A stretch of 38,300 bases of DNA from Spraguea lophii (GCA_001887945.1 LDOQ01000018.1:1-38300); one strand, 5' to 3'. Numbered from the stretch's first letter, positions 17,021-27,022 are shown. Notes: generated by a model from the sequence alone, not told the origin. Translations and numbers: made by a program.

Positions 17021-19162
17021 ATGGAAGAAACAATTAAAGAAATTGAAACCATTGATGGAGTAAGAATGACATGGAATGTCATACCTAATAAAAAAACAAA
17101 GATTGATGATTTTATTGTACCTGTTGCATGTTTATATACACCATTACAAGGAGAACCTACTTTGTTGGATTATGAGCCTGTGTTCTGTACGTCGTGTAGA
17201 GCTATTTTAAATCCATTTTCTGAAATAAACTATGAAAAAAGAGATTGGACATGTCCATTATGTTCAAAAAGAAATATGTTACCAAATCATTATAGAGAAA
17301 TATCATCAGATGATTTACCACCGGAATTGATAAGTGATAATACAACAGTAGAATATATTCTTACGAAAGAAGCTAATTTTCCTCCTGTGTTTGTGTTTTT
17401 AATAGATATTTGTACATTCGATGAAGAAAGACATAAATTGTTGATGGAGAGTGTAAAGGTAACATTTGATAATTTGCTGGATGATTCTCTTGTGATGTTG
17501 GTTACATTTGGAACAAATATAGAACTTTATGATTTTGATTCAGAAATTAAAAGTACATATTTATTTTCAGGTGGTGTATCTTATCAGAAAAATATTTATG
17601 AGAAAATTACAGGGAAGAAAGAAACGAAAGATCATCTTTTATTGGGAAAATTCATAAAAAAGAAATCTTTGGTCAAAGATTATTTTACTAGAACAATAGA
17701 AGCTTTGAAACAAGATTTATTTCCAATAGCAGATGGTAAACGTCCAATTAGATGTTCAGGTTCAACAATATCTTTTGGTGTTTCAATGGCTGAAAATATG
17801 TTTTCCGATACCGCGTTGAAATTTTTCTTATTTACTGAAGGCCCATGTACTTTCGGACCAGGAACTATTGCTTCTTTGTCTTTGAAAGATGTTATTAGGA
17901 GTGGAGATGATATATTAAAAGGAAGATCTATATATACTAAACCAGCACAAGAATTTTATAATGGATTGGCTAAAAGAATGAGTGAAAATGGATATTCAAT
18001 AGATATTATTTGCGCCACATTATATGATGTAGGATTATTTGAGATGAAGGCCTTAACGGATCAAACTGGTGGAATAATAATTATGGCTCAAGATTTTGAT
18101 TCGAATGTTCTTTTATCCTCCTGTAGAAAAAATGTTGAAGGTTATATATTTGATAATGAAGAACAAAAAGTATTAAATCAATGTTTTAATGCTAAATTTA
18201 TGATTAAGACCAGCCCCGGTTTAAAATGGAAAGGTGTAATAGGCCAAGGTTCTTCAACAAAGCAAGGGTGGAAATTACCATCAATTTACAAAAATCATAA
18301 TTTAGCAATACTTTTTGAAACAGAAGAAACTAATATGGAAAACTGCTTTGTTCAGATTATAACACAATACCAAAGAAGTGATAGAAAGATAATAAATAGA
18401 GTTACAACGTTTTCTAGATTATTAGGAGCCCCGGGTGATAACAATATCATTGATGGATTTGATCAAGAAGCTGCCTGTGTTTTACAAAGTAGAATTTTTA
18501 CTTTCAAAGCCTATTTAGACGAGGATATGGATTTAATAAGAAGAATAGATAGATCATTAATTAAGTTTGTTAGAAAATATGGTAAAAGAACCATGGATGA
18601 TGAAATAGACCTACCCGACACTATGTCACTTTTCGCCAAATTTATGTATTTTTTCAGAAGATCAACACTTGTGCAAACACAAGCAAATTCACCAGACGAA
18701 ACAATTTATTTTAGAAATCTATTAATTAGAGAAAGAGTTACTGAAGCCATGACTATGATAGTGCCAACACTTTTATCTTTCCATTATCAAGGAGATATCC
18801 AACCAGTGGAAATGGATTCCAAATCATTAGAACCAGATGTTATATTACTTTTAGATAGTTTTCATAATGTATTAATATGGAGAGGAGAACATATTAATGA
18901 ATGGATGAAAGAAGAAATACATTTAAAAGAAGAATATGCATATTTGAAAGAATGTATTGATACGGCTGAAAAAAGAGCGAATGAGATTGTTGAAGAAAGA
19001 TTACCCACACCACCATATGTTATTACAGAAAGACATGGATCACAAGAAAGAACTTTGCTTTCAAAAGTTAATCCTAGTTTGAAAGGAGATGTTGTGGTAA
19101 CTGATGATATCGATTATGATACATTCTATAAATGCATGTGCAAAATAGTTCATGATAATTAA
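17021..19162 (+). CDS. SEC23: COPII coat GTPase-activating protein Sec23
   Basis: 713 residues, close to the 768 of yeast Sec23. Domains in order: a zinc finger with C56, C59, C78 and C81; the trunk vWA-like domain (FPPVFVFLIDICTFDEE, and later PCTFGPGTIASLSLKDVIR); the beta-sandwich (FMIKTSPGLKWKGVIGQGSS); the helical domain; and a C-terminal gelsolin-like domain (FHNVLIWRGEHINEW). In family members an arginine in the gelsolin-proximal region stimulates Sar1 GTP hydrolysis. Sec23 pairs with Sec24 at ER exit sites to form vesicles. Start supported by CCCATATG. Codon use is like neighbouring genes. Confidence 0.97.
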   Translation: MEETIKEIETIDGVRMTWNVIPNKKTKIDDFIVPVACLYTPLQGEPTLLDYEPVFCTSCRAILNPFSEINYEKRDWTCPLCSKRNMLPNHYREISSDDLPPELISDNTTVEYILTKEANFPPVFVFLIDICTFDEERHKLLMESVKVTFDNLLDDSLVMLVTFGTNIELYDFDSEIKSTYLFSGGVSYQKNIYEKITGKKETKDHLLLGKFIKKKSLVKDYFTRTIEALKQDLFPIADGKRPIRCSGSTISFGVSMAENMFSDTALKFFLFTEGPCTFGPGTIASLSLKDVIRSGDDILKGRSIYTKPAQEFYNGLAKRMSENGYSIDIICATLYDVGLFEMKALTDQTGGIIIMAQDFDSNVLLSSCRKNVEGYIFDNEEQKVLNQCFNAKFMIKTSPGLKWKGVIGQGSSTKQGWKLPSIYKNHNLAILFETEETNMENCFVQIITQYQRSDRKIINRVTTFSRLLGAPGDNNIIDGFDQEAACVLQSRIFTFKAYLDEDMDLIRRIDRSLIKFVRKYGKRTMDDEIDLPDTMSLFAKFMYFFRRSTLVQTQANSPDETIYFRNLLIRERVTEAMTMIVPTLLSFHYQGDIQPVEMDSKSLEPDVILLLDSFHNVLIWRGEHINEWMKEEIHLKEEYAYLKECIDTAEKRANEIVEERLPTPPYVITERHGSQERTLLSKVNPSLKGDVVVTDDIDYDTFYKCMCKIVHDN

Positions 19163-19562
19163 AAATTAAAATAGTGAAAATATTTATTTCAATTAAATTT
19201 TTTAAAAGAATATTTTAATTCAATTAAATTTTAATGTTCGTTATTTCTTACAGAGAAAAACATTTTCTCAAATTAACCAAAATTAAATGTCATTATGTTG
19301 GAAGACATTTATTTCAATTAAATTTTACAAAGAAAAATGTTATAAACCGTAATTATCACAAACTACAAGACTTTAAAATAGAAATTTTTAAATAAACTCT
19401 ATTAATAATAATTAATAATATTATATATTATATTTATAAGTAATAATATATGGTTGTTTAATATTAATAAATACAATTTTCATCTTCTATTAATTCTCTT
19501 CTTTTTTATAAAAATAAATTTCATAAGAAAAATTATTTTTCTAATTTTCATCCCCATAAAAT
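19163..19562. other. intergenic region with dispersed 20-bp repeats
   Basis: ATTTATTTCAATTAAATTTT-type words occur three times, at about 19180, 19217 and 19306, in the 3' flank of SEC23. No gene seen. The CCCC at 19552-19555 marks the NSA2 start. Confidence 0.5.
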
Positions 19563-20342
19563 ATGCCACAGAATAATTTTGTTGAAGAATTTATTAAGAA
19601 ACATGGTAGATATATGAACTATGATGAAAAAGTAGCCAAAAAAGCTGCAAGAGAGCCTAAGAGAATAACAAAATTAGCACAAAATCTTATTGGAATAAAA
19701 GCTAAAATATTCAATCAAAATCAACGTAATAAGAAGATACAGATGAAGAAATTATTAAAACAGAAGAATGAGAAGGAAACAAAACAATATGTAGATGTAG
19801 ACACATGTTCAGCATTACCATTATTTTTACTCGATAGAAATATTCCAGTAACAGGAAAAGAAATAAGCAATAAATTAAAAGAGCAAAGAAAAGAAAAATC
19901 TACTAAATTTGCAGTACCAATACCTAAAGTTAAAGGTGTTTCGGAAAAAGAAGCCTTTGCTGCTATCACCAGTGGTAAAAGAAAAAATAAAGTATGGAAG
20001 AGAATGGTGCTTAAACCATGTTTTGTAGGTGATGGATATACAAGAAAACCACCCAAATATGAAAGATTTATCAGACCTATGGCTCTTAGATTCAAAAAAG
20101 CACATGTTACCCATCCTGAACTTAAAACTACATTCCACTTACCTATAATAGGATTAAAACAAAATCCTCATTCTACGCTCTTTACATCGCTTGGTGTATT
20201 AACAAAAGGAACAATAGTTGAAGTAAATGTGAGTGAATTAGGAATTATAACAGAAGGAGGTAAAGTAGTATGGGGTAAATATGCACAGATTACAAACCAC
20301 CCAGAAAATGATGGATGTGTTAATGCAGTGCTATTGGTATAA
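19563..20342 (+). CDS. NSA2: 60S ribosome biogenesis protein NSA2
   Basis: 259 residues, equal to the 260-261 of yeast and human NSA2 (TINP1). The N-terminus, PQNNFVEEFIKKHGRYMNYD then RITKLAQNLIGIKAKIF, matches PQNEYIE.HIKKHGRRLDYEE and LAQKL.GLKAK.F. The C-terminal eS8e-like domain is highly conserved: RPMALRFKKAHVTHPELKTT, HLPIIGLKQNPHSTLFTSLG, EGGKVVWGKYAQITNHPEND and NAVLLV. NSA2 acts in 27S pre-rRNA processing on late nucleolar pre-60S particles. Start near CCCC. Highly conserved and rather Lys/Arg-rich, as expected. Confidence 0.97.
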   Translation: MPQNNFVEEFIKKHGRYMNYDEKVAKKAAREPKRITKLAQNLIGIKAKIFNQNQRNKKIQMKKLLKQKNEKETKQYVDVDTCSALPLFLLDRNIPVTGKEISNKLKEQRKEKSTKFAVPIPKVKGVSEKEAFAAITSGKRKNKVWKRMVLKPCFVGDGYTRKPPKYERFIRPMALRFKKAHVTHPELKTTFHLPIIGLKQNPHSTLFTSLGVLTKGTIVEVNVSELGIITEGGKVVWGKYAQITNHPENDGCVNAVLLV

Positions 20343-20735
20343 AATCTTTTATAAATTGAATAAATAATTTCTATCGTAAATTTTTTATTTTTTTTATAAA
20401 AATATTTTTTTAATTCCAATTGAATCATATTCCATTATCTTTGAAATAAAAATTATATTTTCTTAATATTACAAATATGTTTTATTTTGATATTTATTTT
20501 ATGTGTTACAGTTTTAATATTTATTCTATAAGCAATAATTTCTGTTACTGATAATAATTATCATTACAATACTTTTTTATTTAAAGTCAAAACATATATA
20601 AATATTTTCCATATGATAAAAAGAGATTATTAATAATAATTATCGATAACAGAAATTATAATTTTTACTATAATTTAATTTACTGCTTATATGTAAACTT
20701 AAAAAATAAATATTGATTTATAAAATTTATTTATG
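20343..20735. other. convergent intergenic region with an imperfect inverted repeat
   Basis: Between the convergent NSA2 (+) and Utp12-domain (-) genes. About 28 bp near 20533-20563 (AATTTCTGTTA..GATAAT) recurs inverted near 20630-20659 with a few mismatches, enclosing about 65 bp. It may be a small MITE-like remnant or serve 3'-end formation of both genes. No ORF with a start motif. Confidence 0.5.
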
Positions 20736-21107
20736 TTATTTTTCTTCTATATGATTGGGTTGTTTTTTATTTCGTTTTTTAAATTCCAAAGAATCTATTT
20801 TACCTTTCAAATATATTAATTTATTATAATTTATAGAATATCTCTTCAATATATTACAACAGTTGTTTATTTCCTTTCTGAATTCTTTATTTAAGAAAAT
20901 ATCTCCACTCTGAAGAATTAATTCTTTTATATTGTTGAAAATATCTTCTCCTCTTTTCAGTAATTTGATTAATATTTGGAGATATTTGATTTTTTCTTCA
21001 GATGATAGAGTATTTAACTGTTGCGTTTTAATATTGTTGTCTAGTTGTTGGAACTGTAATATGGCTTTAAAATCTTCGTTTTCTATGCATTCGGACAAAG
21101 ATTTCAT
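20736..21107 (-). CDS. stand-alone Utp12-domain protein
   Basis: 123 residues, all-helical. The C-terminal part, CNILKRYSINYNKLIYLKGKIDSLEF, matches the end of the Utp12 domain (L...Y..LL.LKGRLD.L), and the preceding helices (IKYLQILIKLLKRGEDIFNN) fit the start of that domain. Utp12 domains normally sit at the C-termini of WD40 proteins in the U3 snoRNP/SSU processome (Utp4, Utp5, Utp12, Utp13). Here there is no WD40 part and no open frame upstream that could supply one. It may be a reduced partner in the UtpA or UtpB subcomplex. Start supported by CACCCATG. Confidence 0.55.
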   Translation of the reverse strand: MKSLSECIENEDFKAILQFQQLDNNIKTQQLNTLSSEEKIKYLQILIKLLKRGEDIFNNIKELILQSGDIFLNKEFRKEINNCCNILKRYSINYNKLIYLKGKIDSLEFKKRNKKQPNHIEEK

Positions 21108-21165
21108 GGGTGAAAAATATTAGAAAAATTTTATGTATAAAAAAGAAATATGAAATAAAATAATT

Positions 21166-22182
21166 TTATTCGTTAGGATCTGCTATTCCTCCTTCGGTAA
21201 GCGCAAACATGGCTTCAGATTCTGGGAGGCATGGGGAATCATAAATTTTACATATTCTGTTTTCACCCCTTCCTTTTCTTAAATATAATCGTGTTGTACT
21301 GGCATGGGCCATAATATTTCCACCAATAGGTTTTTTAGGATCTGCATTAAACATTGCAGCTGCTCCATCTACCGATGCTACTACTTGATTTGTTATTACT
21401 ACAGCTACACCAAATTCATCTGCTAATCTAAGTAACATTCTTAAAAATCGGGCTAAATGTAATTGTCTAGCACCTAATTCTCCTCTTCCACTAAAATCTG
21501 TTCTATATAAAGCCATTGCTGAATCTACAATTAATAATCCGTAATTTGATTCGGACATCATTGCTGCCGCTTGAACTAAAAGTTGAGATTGGTGGTCAGA
21601 ATTATAAGCTCTTGCGTATGAAATATTATCTAATACGGTAGTAGGATCCAATCCAAATCTCTCTGCTATTGCTATACATCTTTCTGGTCTAAAAGTACCT
21701 TCTGTATCTATGTATAAACATTTACCAGATGCTCCACCCGATTCTGGATCTAACTGTGATGTAACGGCTATCGTATGACATAATTGTGTTTTACCCGTTC
21801 TAAATTCTCCAAAAATTTCTGTAATACTACCAGATTCTATTCCACCGTTTAACAATCTATCAAGTTCAGTTGATCCCGTCGTTATATAAACAGTTTCTGA
21901 TCTTTTCTGATGATATAAAGTAGCAGATGTAAACCCCATTGGAATAAGTTTTGATGCTTCTTTCAATATTTTATCCGCTTTTATTTCTGAAAATCCTTTT
22001 ATATCCATTATATGCTTCTTGGGTGTATACGCCAAACTTTCTACTGTTGAAAATCCCGCATCTACTAATTTACTGATATCAGATGCTGAAATACCTACTT
22101 CTTTTAACTCACCAATTGGTATTGGTCCAGTAGTATTCATTTGTATTTCATCATTCTCTTCCTTATAATCTTGAGCTGCCAT
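21166..22182 (-). CDS. RAD51: RAD51 recombinase
   Basis: 338 residues, matching the usual 339-400. An N-terminal helix-hairpin-helix region (about 25-80) precedes the RecA core. Walker A is GEFRTGKT (125-132), Walker B is LLIVD (216-220), and the ATP-cap and L2 regions are preserved ([35 protein letters not shown]). [14 protein letters not shown] and the GEFRTGKTQ form favour RAD51 over DMC1, but a single microsporidian RecA-family protein could serve mitotic and meiotic recombination. The start at 22182 is chosen for CCCTATGGCAGC; the frame stays open further upstream, but that extension is AT-biased and looks like chance. Confidence 0.96.
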   Translation of the reverse strand: MAAQDYKEENDEIQMNTTGPIPIGELKEVGISASDISKLVDAGFSTVESLAYTPKKHIMDIKGFSEIKADKILKEASKLIPMGFTSATLYHQKRSETVYITTGSTELDRLLNGGIESGSITEIFGEFRTGKTQLCHTIAVTSQLDPESGGASGKCLYIDTEGTFRPERCIAIAERFGLDPTTVLDNISYARAYNSDHQSQLLVQAAAMMSESNYGLLIVDSAMALYRTDFSGRGELGARQLHLARFLRMLLRLADEFGVAVVITNQVVASVDGAAAMFNADPKKPIGGNIMAHASTTRLYLRKGRGENRICKIYDSPCLPESEAMFALTEGGIADPNE

Positions 22183-22188
22183 AGGGCA
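22183..22188 (-). promoter_or_regulatory. CCC start motif deciding the RAD51 start
   Basis: GCCCTATG on the minus strand places CCC directly before the Met at 22182. The 84-residue N-terminal extension that the open frame would allow (to 22434) has no resemblance to RAD51 and an Ile/Tyr-heavy composition typical of translated AT-rich spacer. Confidence 0.7.
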
Positions 22189-23057
22189 TAAAAATATTAT
22201 ATTGAAATATCTACAAAATAAAATATAGAAATTTAATAAATAATTTAGAATATAGAGTTGATAGTCAATTAAGAATATTTGTATCATAGATTCTTTATTT
22301 ATTATCAGAAGTTCTATAAAATCTATTGTTACAATATAATTATTTTCTATAACATATAATTCTATAATATATATTATAATAAATCTAATGTAAGATTTAA
22401 AATATATTTCTATCGTTGAAAACCAATTAAACAATTACAGAAAGGATGTAAAAAATCCTTATACTAATAATTATATATATTTCCTATAAAACATAATTTT
22501 TTTCCATCAAAAAAGGAAATAACTTTTCATTCATCTATTATCAAGATATAAAACAGATTAAATATATTATTTTATTATTATAAAATTTAAATTATACTTA
22601 AATGTCATACATTTAATCTACTGTGATTAAAAAAATGATAGAAATTTGTAACGTTAAAAGAAGAAATATTATAATAATAATGTATTTTATTTTCTTATGT
22701 TAAAAAAAATAAATATTATAGAATTGAAATCCTCTTAAATTAAGAATAATAATATATAATAAATAATAAAAAATATAAAAAATATTACTTAATAACGAAA
22801 AACATTCTTATATAATATTTATAATTAAAAATCCTATACTTAAATATTATAATAATAATGTATTTTATTTTAAATAATTAATTTCTCTTAAATCAATATG
22901 TTTTATAATGTGGATATATTATAAAATAATATATGTATGTTACTTTATTACAAATAAATAAATATATAAAATATTCTTAATAAAATCAATTTATCATATT
23001 TACCACCATGTTTCATTTTTTTTATTTATTCTATAAAAATATATTTTATAGGCCTAA
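22189..23057. other. divergent intergenic region
   Basis: About 870 bp between RAD51 (-) and the CCCH-RRM gene (+). A word TATTATAATAATAATGTATTTTATTTT appears twice, near 22667 and 22847. CTCTTAAAT also follows each copy, which suggests an old duplication of about 60-80 bp. No gene or RNA recognised. Confidence 0.5.
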
Positions 23058-23852
23058 ATGAATGAATCAGAACAAAAAGAACATAACATACAAAATAATA
23101 CAGATGAAGAGTATATCCCATTAAATAGTAAAGAAGAAAATATTATAAATCAGAATAGAATAAAACAAGTAAAAAGAAATCATCCTCATAAATCATACGT
23201 AGAATTAAGAAAAGATTTAATAAAATTCATAAGAACGGAAAATGATAATTATGATGAAGAAGAAAAAGATAAAATTATAGAAATTATAAAAACAACCATT
23301 ATTAATTCGGATGATAAAAATTTATATAAAAAATTAATCGAAGAACTTAAATTTATGGAAGACCCACATAAATTTGTTAGCAAATTTTTATTATATTATA
23401 GAAGAACGTGTAGAAACGGAAAAGAATGCAAAATAAAAGATTGTTTTTTTAACCATCATCCAGATATCAAGGGTTTTAGAAAAAAAGAAATAGTAATTAA
23501 TAAAATACCCGAAAATCTACAAAACCCAGAAACCATTTTATCATATTGTTCCCAATTTGGAGATGTTCAGATCTTAAAAATCCTAAAACCCTCAAAATAC
23601 CTATTAAAATTTGATGATGAAGAAAATGCATCTAAATTTATAAATGATAAATTACCTATCATGGGAGATGAAACAATAACTAAATTTTATAATATTTTTA
23701 CCACAGATAAAGAAAAATTATTAGAATTAATACAAGAAGAACAAAAAATCATTAAAGAATTATTTTCAAAAGGAGAAAAAGATATAGCAAATAATTTAAA
23801 ACAAATACAATATAAAATGAAGAAAATTATATTACAATTAGAAGATGAATAA
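23058..23852 (+). CDS. CCCH zinc finger and RRM protein, RBM26/27 (Rmn1)-like
   Basis: 264 residues. A single CCCH-like finger, C-RNGKE-C-KIKD-C-FFN-H (about 117-131), is followed by an RRM (about 144-210) starting EIVINKIPENLQ and containing YCSQFGDVQILKI and YLLKFDDEENASKFI. It ends in a Lys/Glu-rich coiled coil (212-262). A CCCH finger directly followed by a non-canonical RRM whose first strand reads (L/I)-x-(V/I)-x-KIPxxL is the arrangement of RBM26/RBM27 and fission yeast Rmn1, which link to nuclear RNA decay. RNP1 aromatics are replaced, as in that family. Family identity is moderate; RNA binding is likely. Start GCCTAAATG. Confidence 0.7.
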   Translation: MNESEQKEHNIQNNTDEEYIPLNSKEENIINQNRIKQVKRNHPHKSYVELRKDLIKFIRTENDNYDEEEKDKIIEIIKTTIINSDDKNLYKKLIEELKFMEDPHKFVSKFLLYYRRTCRNGKECKIKDCFFNHHPDIKGFRKKEIVINKIPENLQNPETILSYCSQFGDVQILKILKPSKYLLKFDDEENASKFINDKLPIMGDETITKFYNIFTTDKEKLLELIQEEQKIIKELFSKGEKDIANNLKQIQYKMKKIILQLEDE

Positions 23853-24055
23853 ATTATAATGAAATATATTTTTATTAAATAAAAAGTAATTCTATTTAAT
23901 TATAAAGGATAATAATGTTTTTCTTTAAGTAATATTTTATTGTTGTTATTTCAAATATCATTAATTATAAAAATATTTAAAAATATAAAATAATTATAAT
24001 TATCGTTGTTAATTGATTATAATAACAATTATCTTTTATAATTACAATAATTATT

Positions 24056-24703
24056 TTATATTTTTAATTTTATTAAATGTAATATACTTTTTAATTCATT
24101 TATTATTTTTTTCAATTGTTCTTCTCCATCTGTCATATTATCTGCTATTACAAATAATTGTATAAAATTATTTATTATTTTAAAATAAATATTATCTTTA
24201 TTATAAACTATCTTTTTAATTTCCATGTGATTTGTATTATTATCTTTAATATTGTTATCGTTGTTATCGTTGTTATCGTTGGTAGTAATGGTAATATTCT
24301 TATCATTGTTAGTATTGTTAGTATTATCCTTATTATTATTTGTATTATCTTTATTGTTATTACTATTATTATCATCTACGTTATCTTTATCTTTACTATC
24401 ATTACTATTATTATCATCTGTATTAGAACATATAAATCCTAAGTCTTTTAAACATCCTTCTACATTACCTTTTATTATCTTAGCTTCTTCATATCTACAA
24501 CAAATAGATATTCTATTTTTACTTTTATCAGGTGGATATAAACATGATAATTTATTATCATCTATATTATAATATATTTTAACACCTTCTTTATTTTTAT
24601 ATATTTTTTCATTTAAAATATCTTTTGTATAATTGTTAGATGTAAAATATTTATATAATTTTTCTTTATTTTCTAAACAAGAATAAAGAGAGCAGAGATA
24701 CAT
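24056..24703 (-). CDS. hypothetical protein with Asn/Asp-rich insert, possible Med18
   Basis: 215 residues. The N-terminal 95 residues begin YLCSLYSCLENKEKLYKYF and the C-terminus reads FIQLFVIADNMTDGEEQLKKIINELKSILHLIKL. The order (a first beta strand with LYS/LFG, a late LKDLGF, then a final strand and long helix) recalls the Mediator head subunit Med18, but no signature is strong. Residues about 95-160 are a low-complexity Asn/Asp/Lys tract coded by imperfect 9-base repeats. Start ACCATCCATG. The low-complexity insert could inflate chance matches, so treat the Med18 idea as a hypothesis. Confidence 0.5.
   Translation of the reverse strand: MYLCSLYSCLENKEKLYKYFTSNNYTKDILNEKIYKNKEGVKIYYNIDDNKLSCLYPPDKSKNRISICCRYEEAKIIKGNVEGCLKDLGFICSNTDDNNSNDSKDKDNVDDNNSNNNKDNTNNNKDNTNNTNNDKNITITTNDNNDNNDNNIKDNNTNHMEIKKIVYNKDNIYFKIINNFIQLFVIADNMTDGEEQLKKIINELKSILHLIKLKI
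24238..24430 (-). repeat. in-frame low-complexity repeats (Asn/Asp tract)
   Basis: Contains TTGTTATCG repeated in tandem near 24252-24282, and further imperfect TTATTATT/TTAGTATTG words, giving an N/D/K-rich stretch in the encoded protein. Typical of replication slippage in AT-rich genes. Confidence 0.7.
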
Positions 24704-25345
24704 GGATGGTAAAAATAAAATAAATATATTTATAATGAATAAAACATAAAAGATAATAGAATAAAATAGATAATAAGAGATAATATAATAAATATATTTA
24801 TATTGGATAGAATAGGGTAGAAGATACTTTTAATTATTTTTTCAGAAGGTATATTTATCCCAATTATTGTAAATGATAACAAAATATATATTATTGAAGA
24901 TATAATATTTTTTAAAAAATTTTTAATATAGAAGATTAGAAATAACAGAAGAAAATGCGAATAGAATAGGAATTTTATAACATAATTATTTTGTGACTAA
25001 ATTATCATCATACTAGAAAGAAAGAGTAATCTTTCATTAAAGATTAGAAAATGGTCTTTGCCTCCATAAGAATATATCCAATACTATAAAATATAAAATG
25101 ATAATAATATATAGGTATAATAAAACCAATTAATATAAATATATTAAATTTTTTAAAAAACTGTATTCTTTAGATGATGATAAATTACTATATAATTTTA
25201 TTTGTAGTTAAATTCTTATTACTTAAAGGTTTAATAGAATCTAAATTAATTAATTCATATATAATAAAAAGTACAAATAAAAAAATATATTTCTCTATAA
25301 AGACATAACAATTTTTTCTTATATTAAAAATATTTTATTTTTTTG
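24704..25345. other. intergenic region, nothing coding
   Basis: About 640 bp. It contains an A/G-rich run (24740-24820) and a perfect 8-bp hairpin TAATCTTT-CATT-AAAGATTA at 25028-25047. No gene, tRNA box or C-rich start seen. Confidence 0.5.
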
Positions 25346-25373
25346 AATGAAACTTTTATTTATAGAAATTTCC
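25346..25373 (-). mobile_element. SINE-like repeat, 28-bp 3' terminal fragment (copy I)
   Basis: On the minus strand GGAAATTTCTATAAATAAAAGTTTCATT differs at one position from the terminal 28 bp of copies A and C, including the tail hairpin. It begins 5 bp after the Sec15-like stop codon, in the same orientation as that gene. So short a fragment is consistent with an extremely 5'-truncated insertion, or with a functional 3' hairpin shared by gene and repeat. Confidence 0.6.
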
Positions 25374-25378
25374 TCTTT

Positions 25379-27022
25379 TTATTTAAAATACGTATTTTTA
25401 AATTTTAAGAATATAACTCTTTTCTCTTCACTCTGTTTTTCATCTTCTATCTTATCTATCATTACTTCTAAATTTGTAAGAAATATTTTATATACACTTT
25501 CTTTATATCCATCATTCATATTTTTTATTTCAAGAGATAAATTTTTATATATTTCTTCTAAATTATCTCCAAAGTCTTTCTTTCTTAGTATTTTTTCAAC
25601 TTTTGATGCATATTCATTAGCCTTATTATCTATTTCATTTTTAAATATTCTATCTATAAGCATATATGAATTAAATTTATATTTATGATATTTTTTAATA
25701 CATTTTTTTAGTTTTTCATATATTTTCTCTTTATCTTTTTCATCTTCTATTCCATTTTCTATTTTCTCATAAAATATATCATCTAGATTTTTTAAATAAA
25801 AATCCCATAGATCCTTATATTTAACTTGTTCTAACATCTTATTGGATTCTTTCATAAATTCTTCTATTTTCTCTAAAAAATTATATTCATTTTCTGCAAA
25901 CATAGATCTCTGTTGTATTATATGATTATAAAATTCTTCTTTAAATCTATTTTCTATGTCTTTGTAACTATTTTTAAAATATTTTTTAAAATCTATGATT
26001 TTTACATAAAAATATTTATCAACACCTTTCTCTATTACTTTCTCTGTGATGGTTTTATCGCATTCAAAACCATTATAAATATCCATTAAATAAAAATTAA
26101 CTATTTCATATCCTAAGCATATTTTTAGGTATTTAATACTTTTACTGTTATTATCTAACAATGATGTACTGATATTATCCTCTTTTGATAATTCTTCCAA
26201 AATAATATTTTTTTGTTCTTTAGAAATAATCTCTGCTATTTCTGATTTACTTTTAAGTTTATCAAATACGTAGAGTGCTTGTAATATTATTTCAAAATTT
26301 ATTTCTTTTCTTAAGAAATATTTTTTATCAAAGATAAGATAATATTTAGATATTCCTTCTTTGAATATGGAATTAAGCATAATATAATGTGTTTCATCTA
26401 ATATATCACCTACTTCTTCTCCAAATTTATATTCGAAATTATTCATATTATCTAATATCATTGTTCCATATCTTTCATAATTTTTAAAAATATTATTACA
26501 CCATTCTTTTACATTTTTTTTAGTTTCTTTTATTAATGTATATTTCTTGTTATTATAAATATCATAGAAATACGAATAAAATGGGCTATCGTATAAATAT
26601 GTTATATTCTCTTTAAGCAAATTTATATTTTTTATCGTATAAAATACTCCAAGGTTTTTTTCTTCTGATATTTTTATAATTGATATTATTTTTTGTAGAA
26701 TATTTTTTATATTGTTTATATTACTCAAAGTTTGTTCTATTTCATTAAGATCTCCAACACTATATTCTATCCTTGTATTTAATTCATTAAAATAAGATTC
26801 TATATTGTTATTTAGTGTTTTTAATTCTGTTATAGGTTTTTTAAGATTTTCTAAGGATTTACAAAGAGTGATGATTCTAATATATTCATCTGTGATGTAT
26901 GACAAAAGATCTTTTTCTTTCGTTTCAATCTTTTCCATGATTTCTGAGATGTTTTTATCAAATGTTTTTTCTTCAAAACATGCTTTTATCTTCTTTATAC
27001 TTGATTTGGATATAAAGCTCAT
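25379..27022 (-). CDS. SEC15: exocyst subunit Sec15-like protein
   Basis: 547 residues, shorter than yeast Sec15 (910). The protein is helical throughout. Its N-terminal order fits Sec15: a coiled-coil segment (ITDEYIRIITLCKSLENLKK, LNNNIESYFNEL), then NIKNILQKIISIIKISEEKN, then LGVFYTIKNINLLKENITYL, then SYFYDIYNNKKYTLIKETKKNVKEWC. This parallels the Sec15 blocks with KRYYPALKTLEQLE and IP.LR..I. The C-terminal half is diverged. The exocyst tethers secretory vesicles at the plasma membrane via Sec4/Rab. Assignment is by fold-level pattern, so other tethering proteins (Sec6/Exo70/Vps53 types) remain possible. Start supported by CACCCATG. Confidence 0.6.
   Translation of the reverse strand: MSFISKSSIKKIKACFEEKTFDKNISEIMEKIETKEKDLLSYITDEYIRIITLCKSLENLKKPITELKTLNNNIESYFNELNTRIEYSVGDLNEIEQTLSNINNIKNILQKIISIIKISEEKNLGVFYTIKNINLLKENITYLYDSPFYSYFYDIYNNKKYTLIKETKKNVKEWCNNIFKNYERYGTMILDNMNNFEYKFGEEVGDILDETHYIMLNSIFKEGISKYYLIFDKKYFLRKEINFEIILQALYVFDKLKSKSEIAEIISKEQKNIILEELSKEDNISTSLLDNNSKSIKYLKICLGYEIVNFYLMDIYNGFECDKTITEKVIEKGVDKYFYVKIIDFKKYFKNSYKDIENRFKEEFYNHIIQQRSMFAENEYNFLEKIEEFMKESNKMLEQVKYKDLWDFYLKNLDDIFYEKIENGIEDEKDKEKIYEKLKKCIKKYHKYKFNSYMLIDRIFKNEIDNKANEYASKVEKILRKKDFGDNLEEIYKNLSLEIKNMNDGYKESVYKIFLTNLEVMIDKIEDEKQSEEKRVIFLKFKNTYFK

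Noticed and set aside
21166..22182. DMC1 rather than RAD51
   Set aside because: The overall wording of the core ([40 protein letters not shown]) is closer to RAD51. A phylogeny would settle it, but RAD51 is the safer call.
22183..22434. 84-residue N-terminal extension of RAD51 in the same open frame
   Set aside because: It is Ile/Tyr-rich like translated AT spacer, has no RAD51 similarity, and the CCC motif directly precedes the Met at 22182.
24158..24572. Overlapping plus-strand hydrophobic ORFs opposite the Asn/Asp-rich gene
   Set aside because: They are the antisense reading of the low-complexity repeat, with no start motif.
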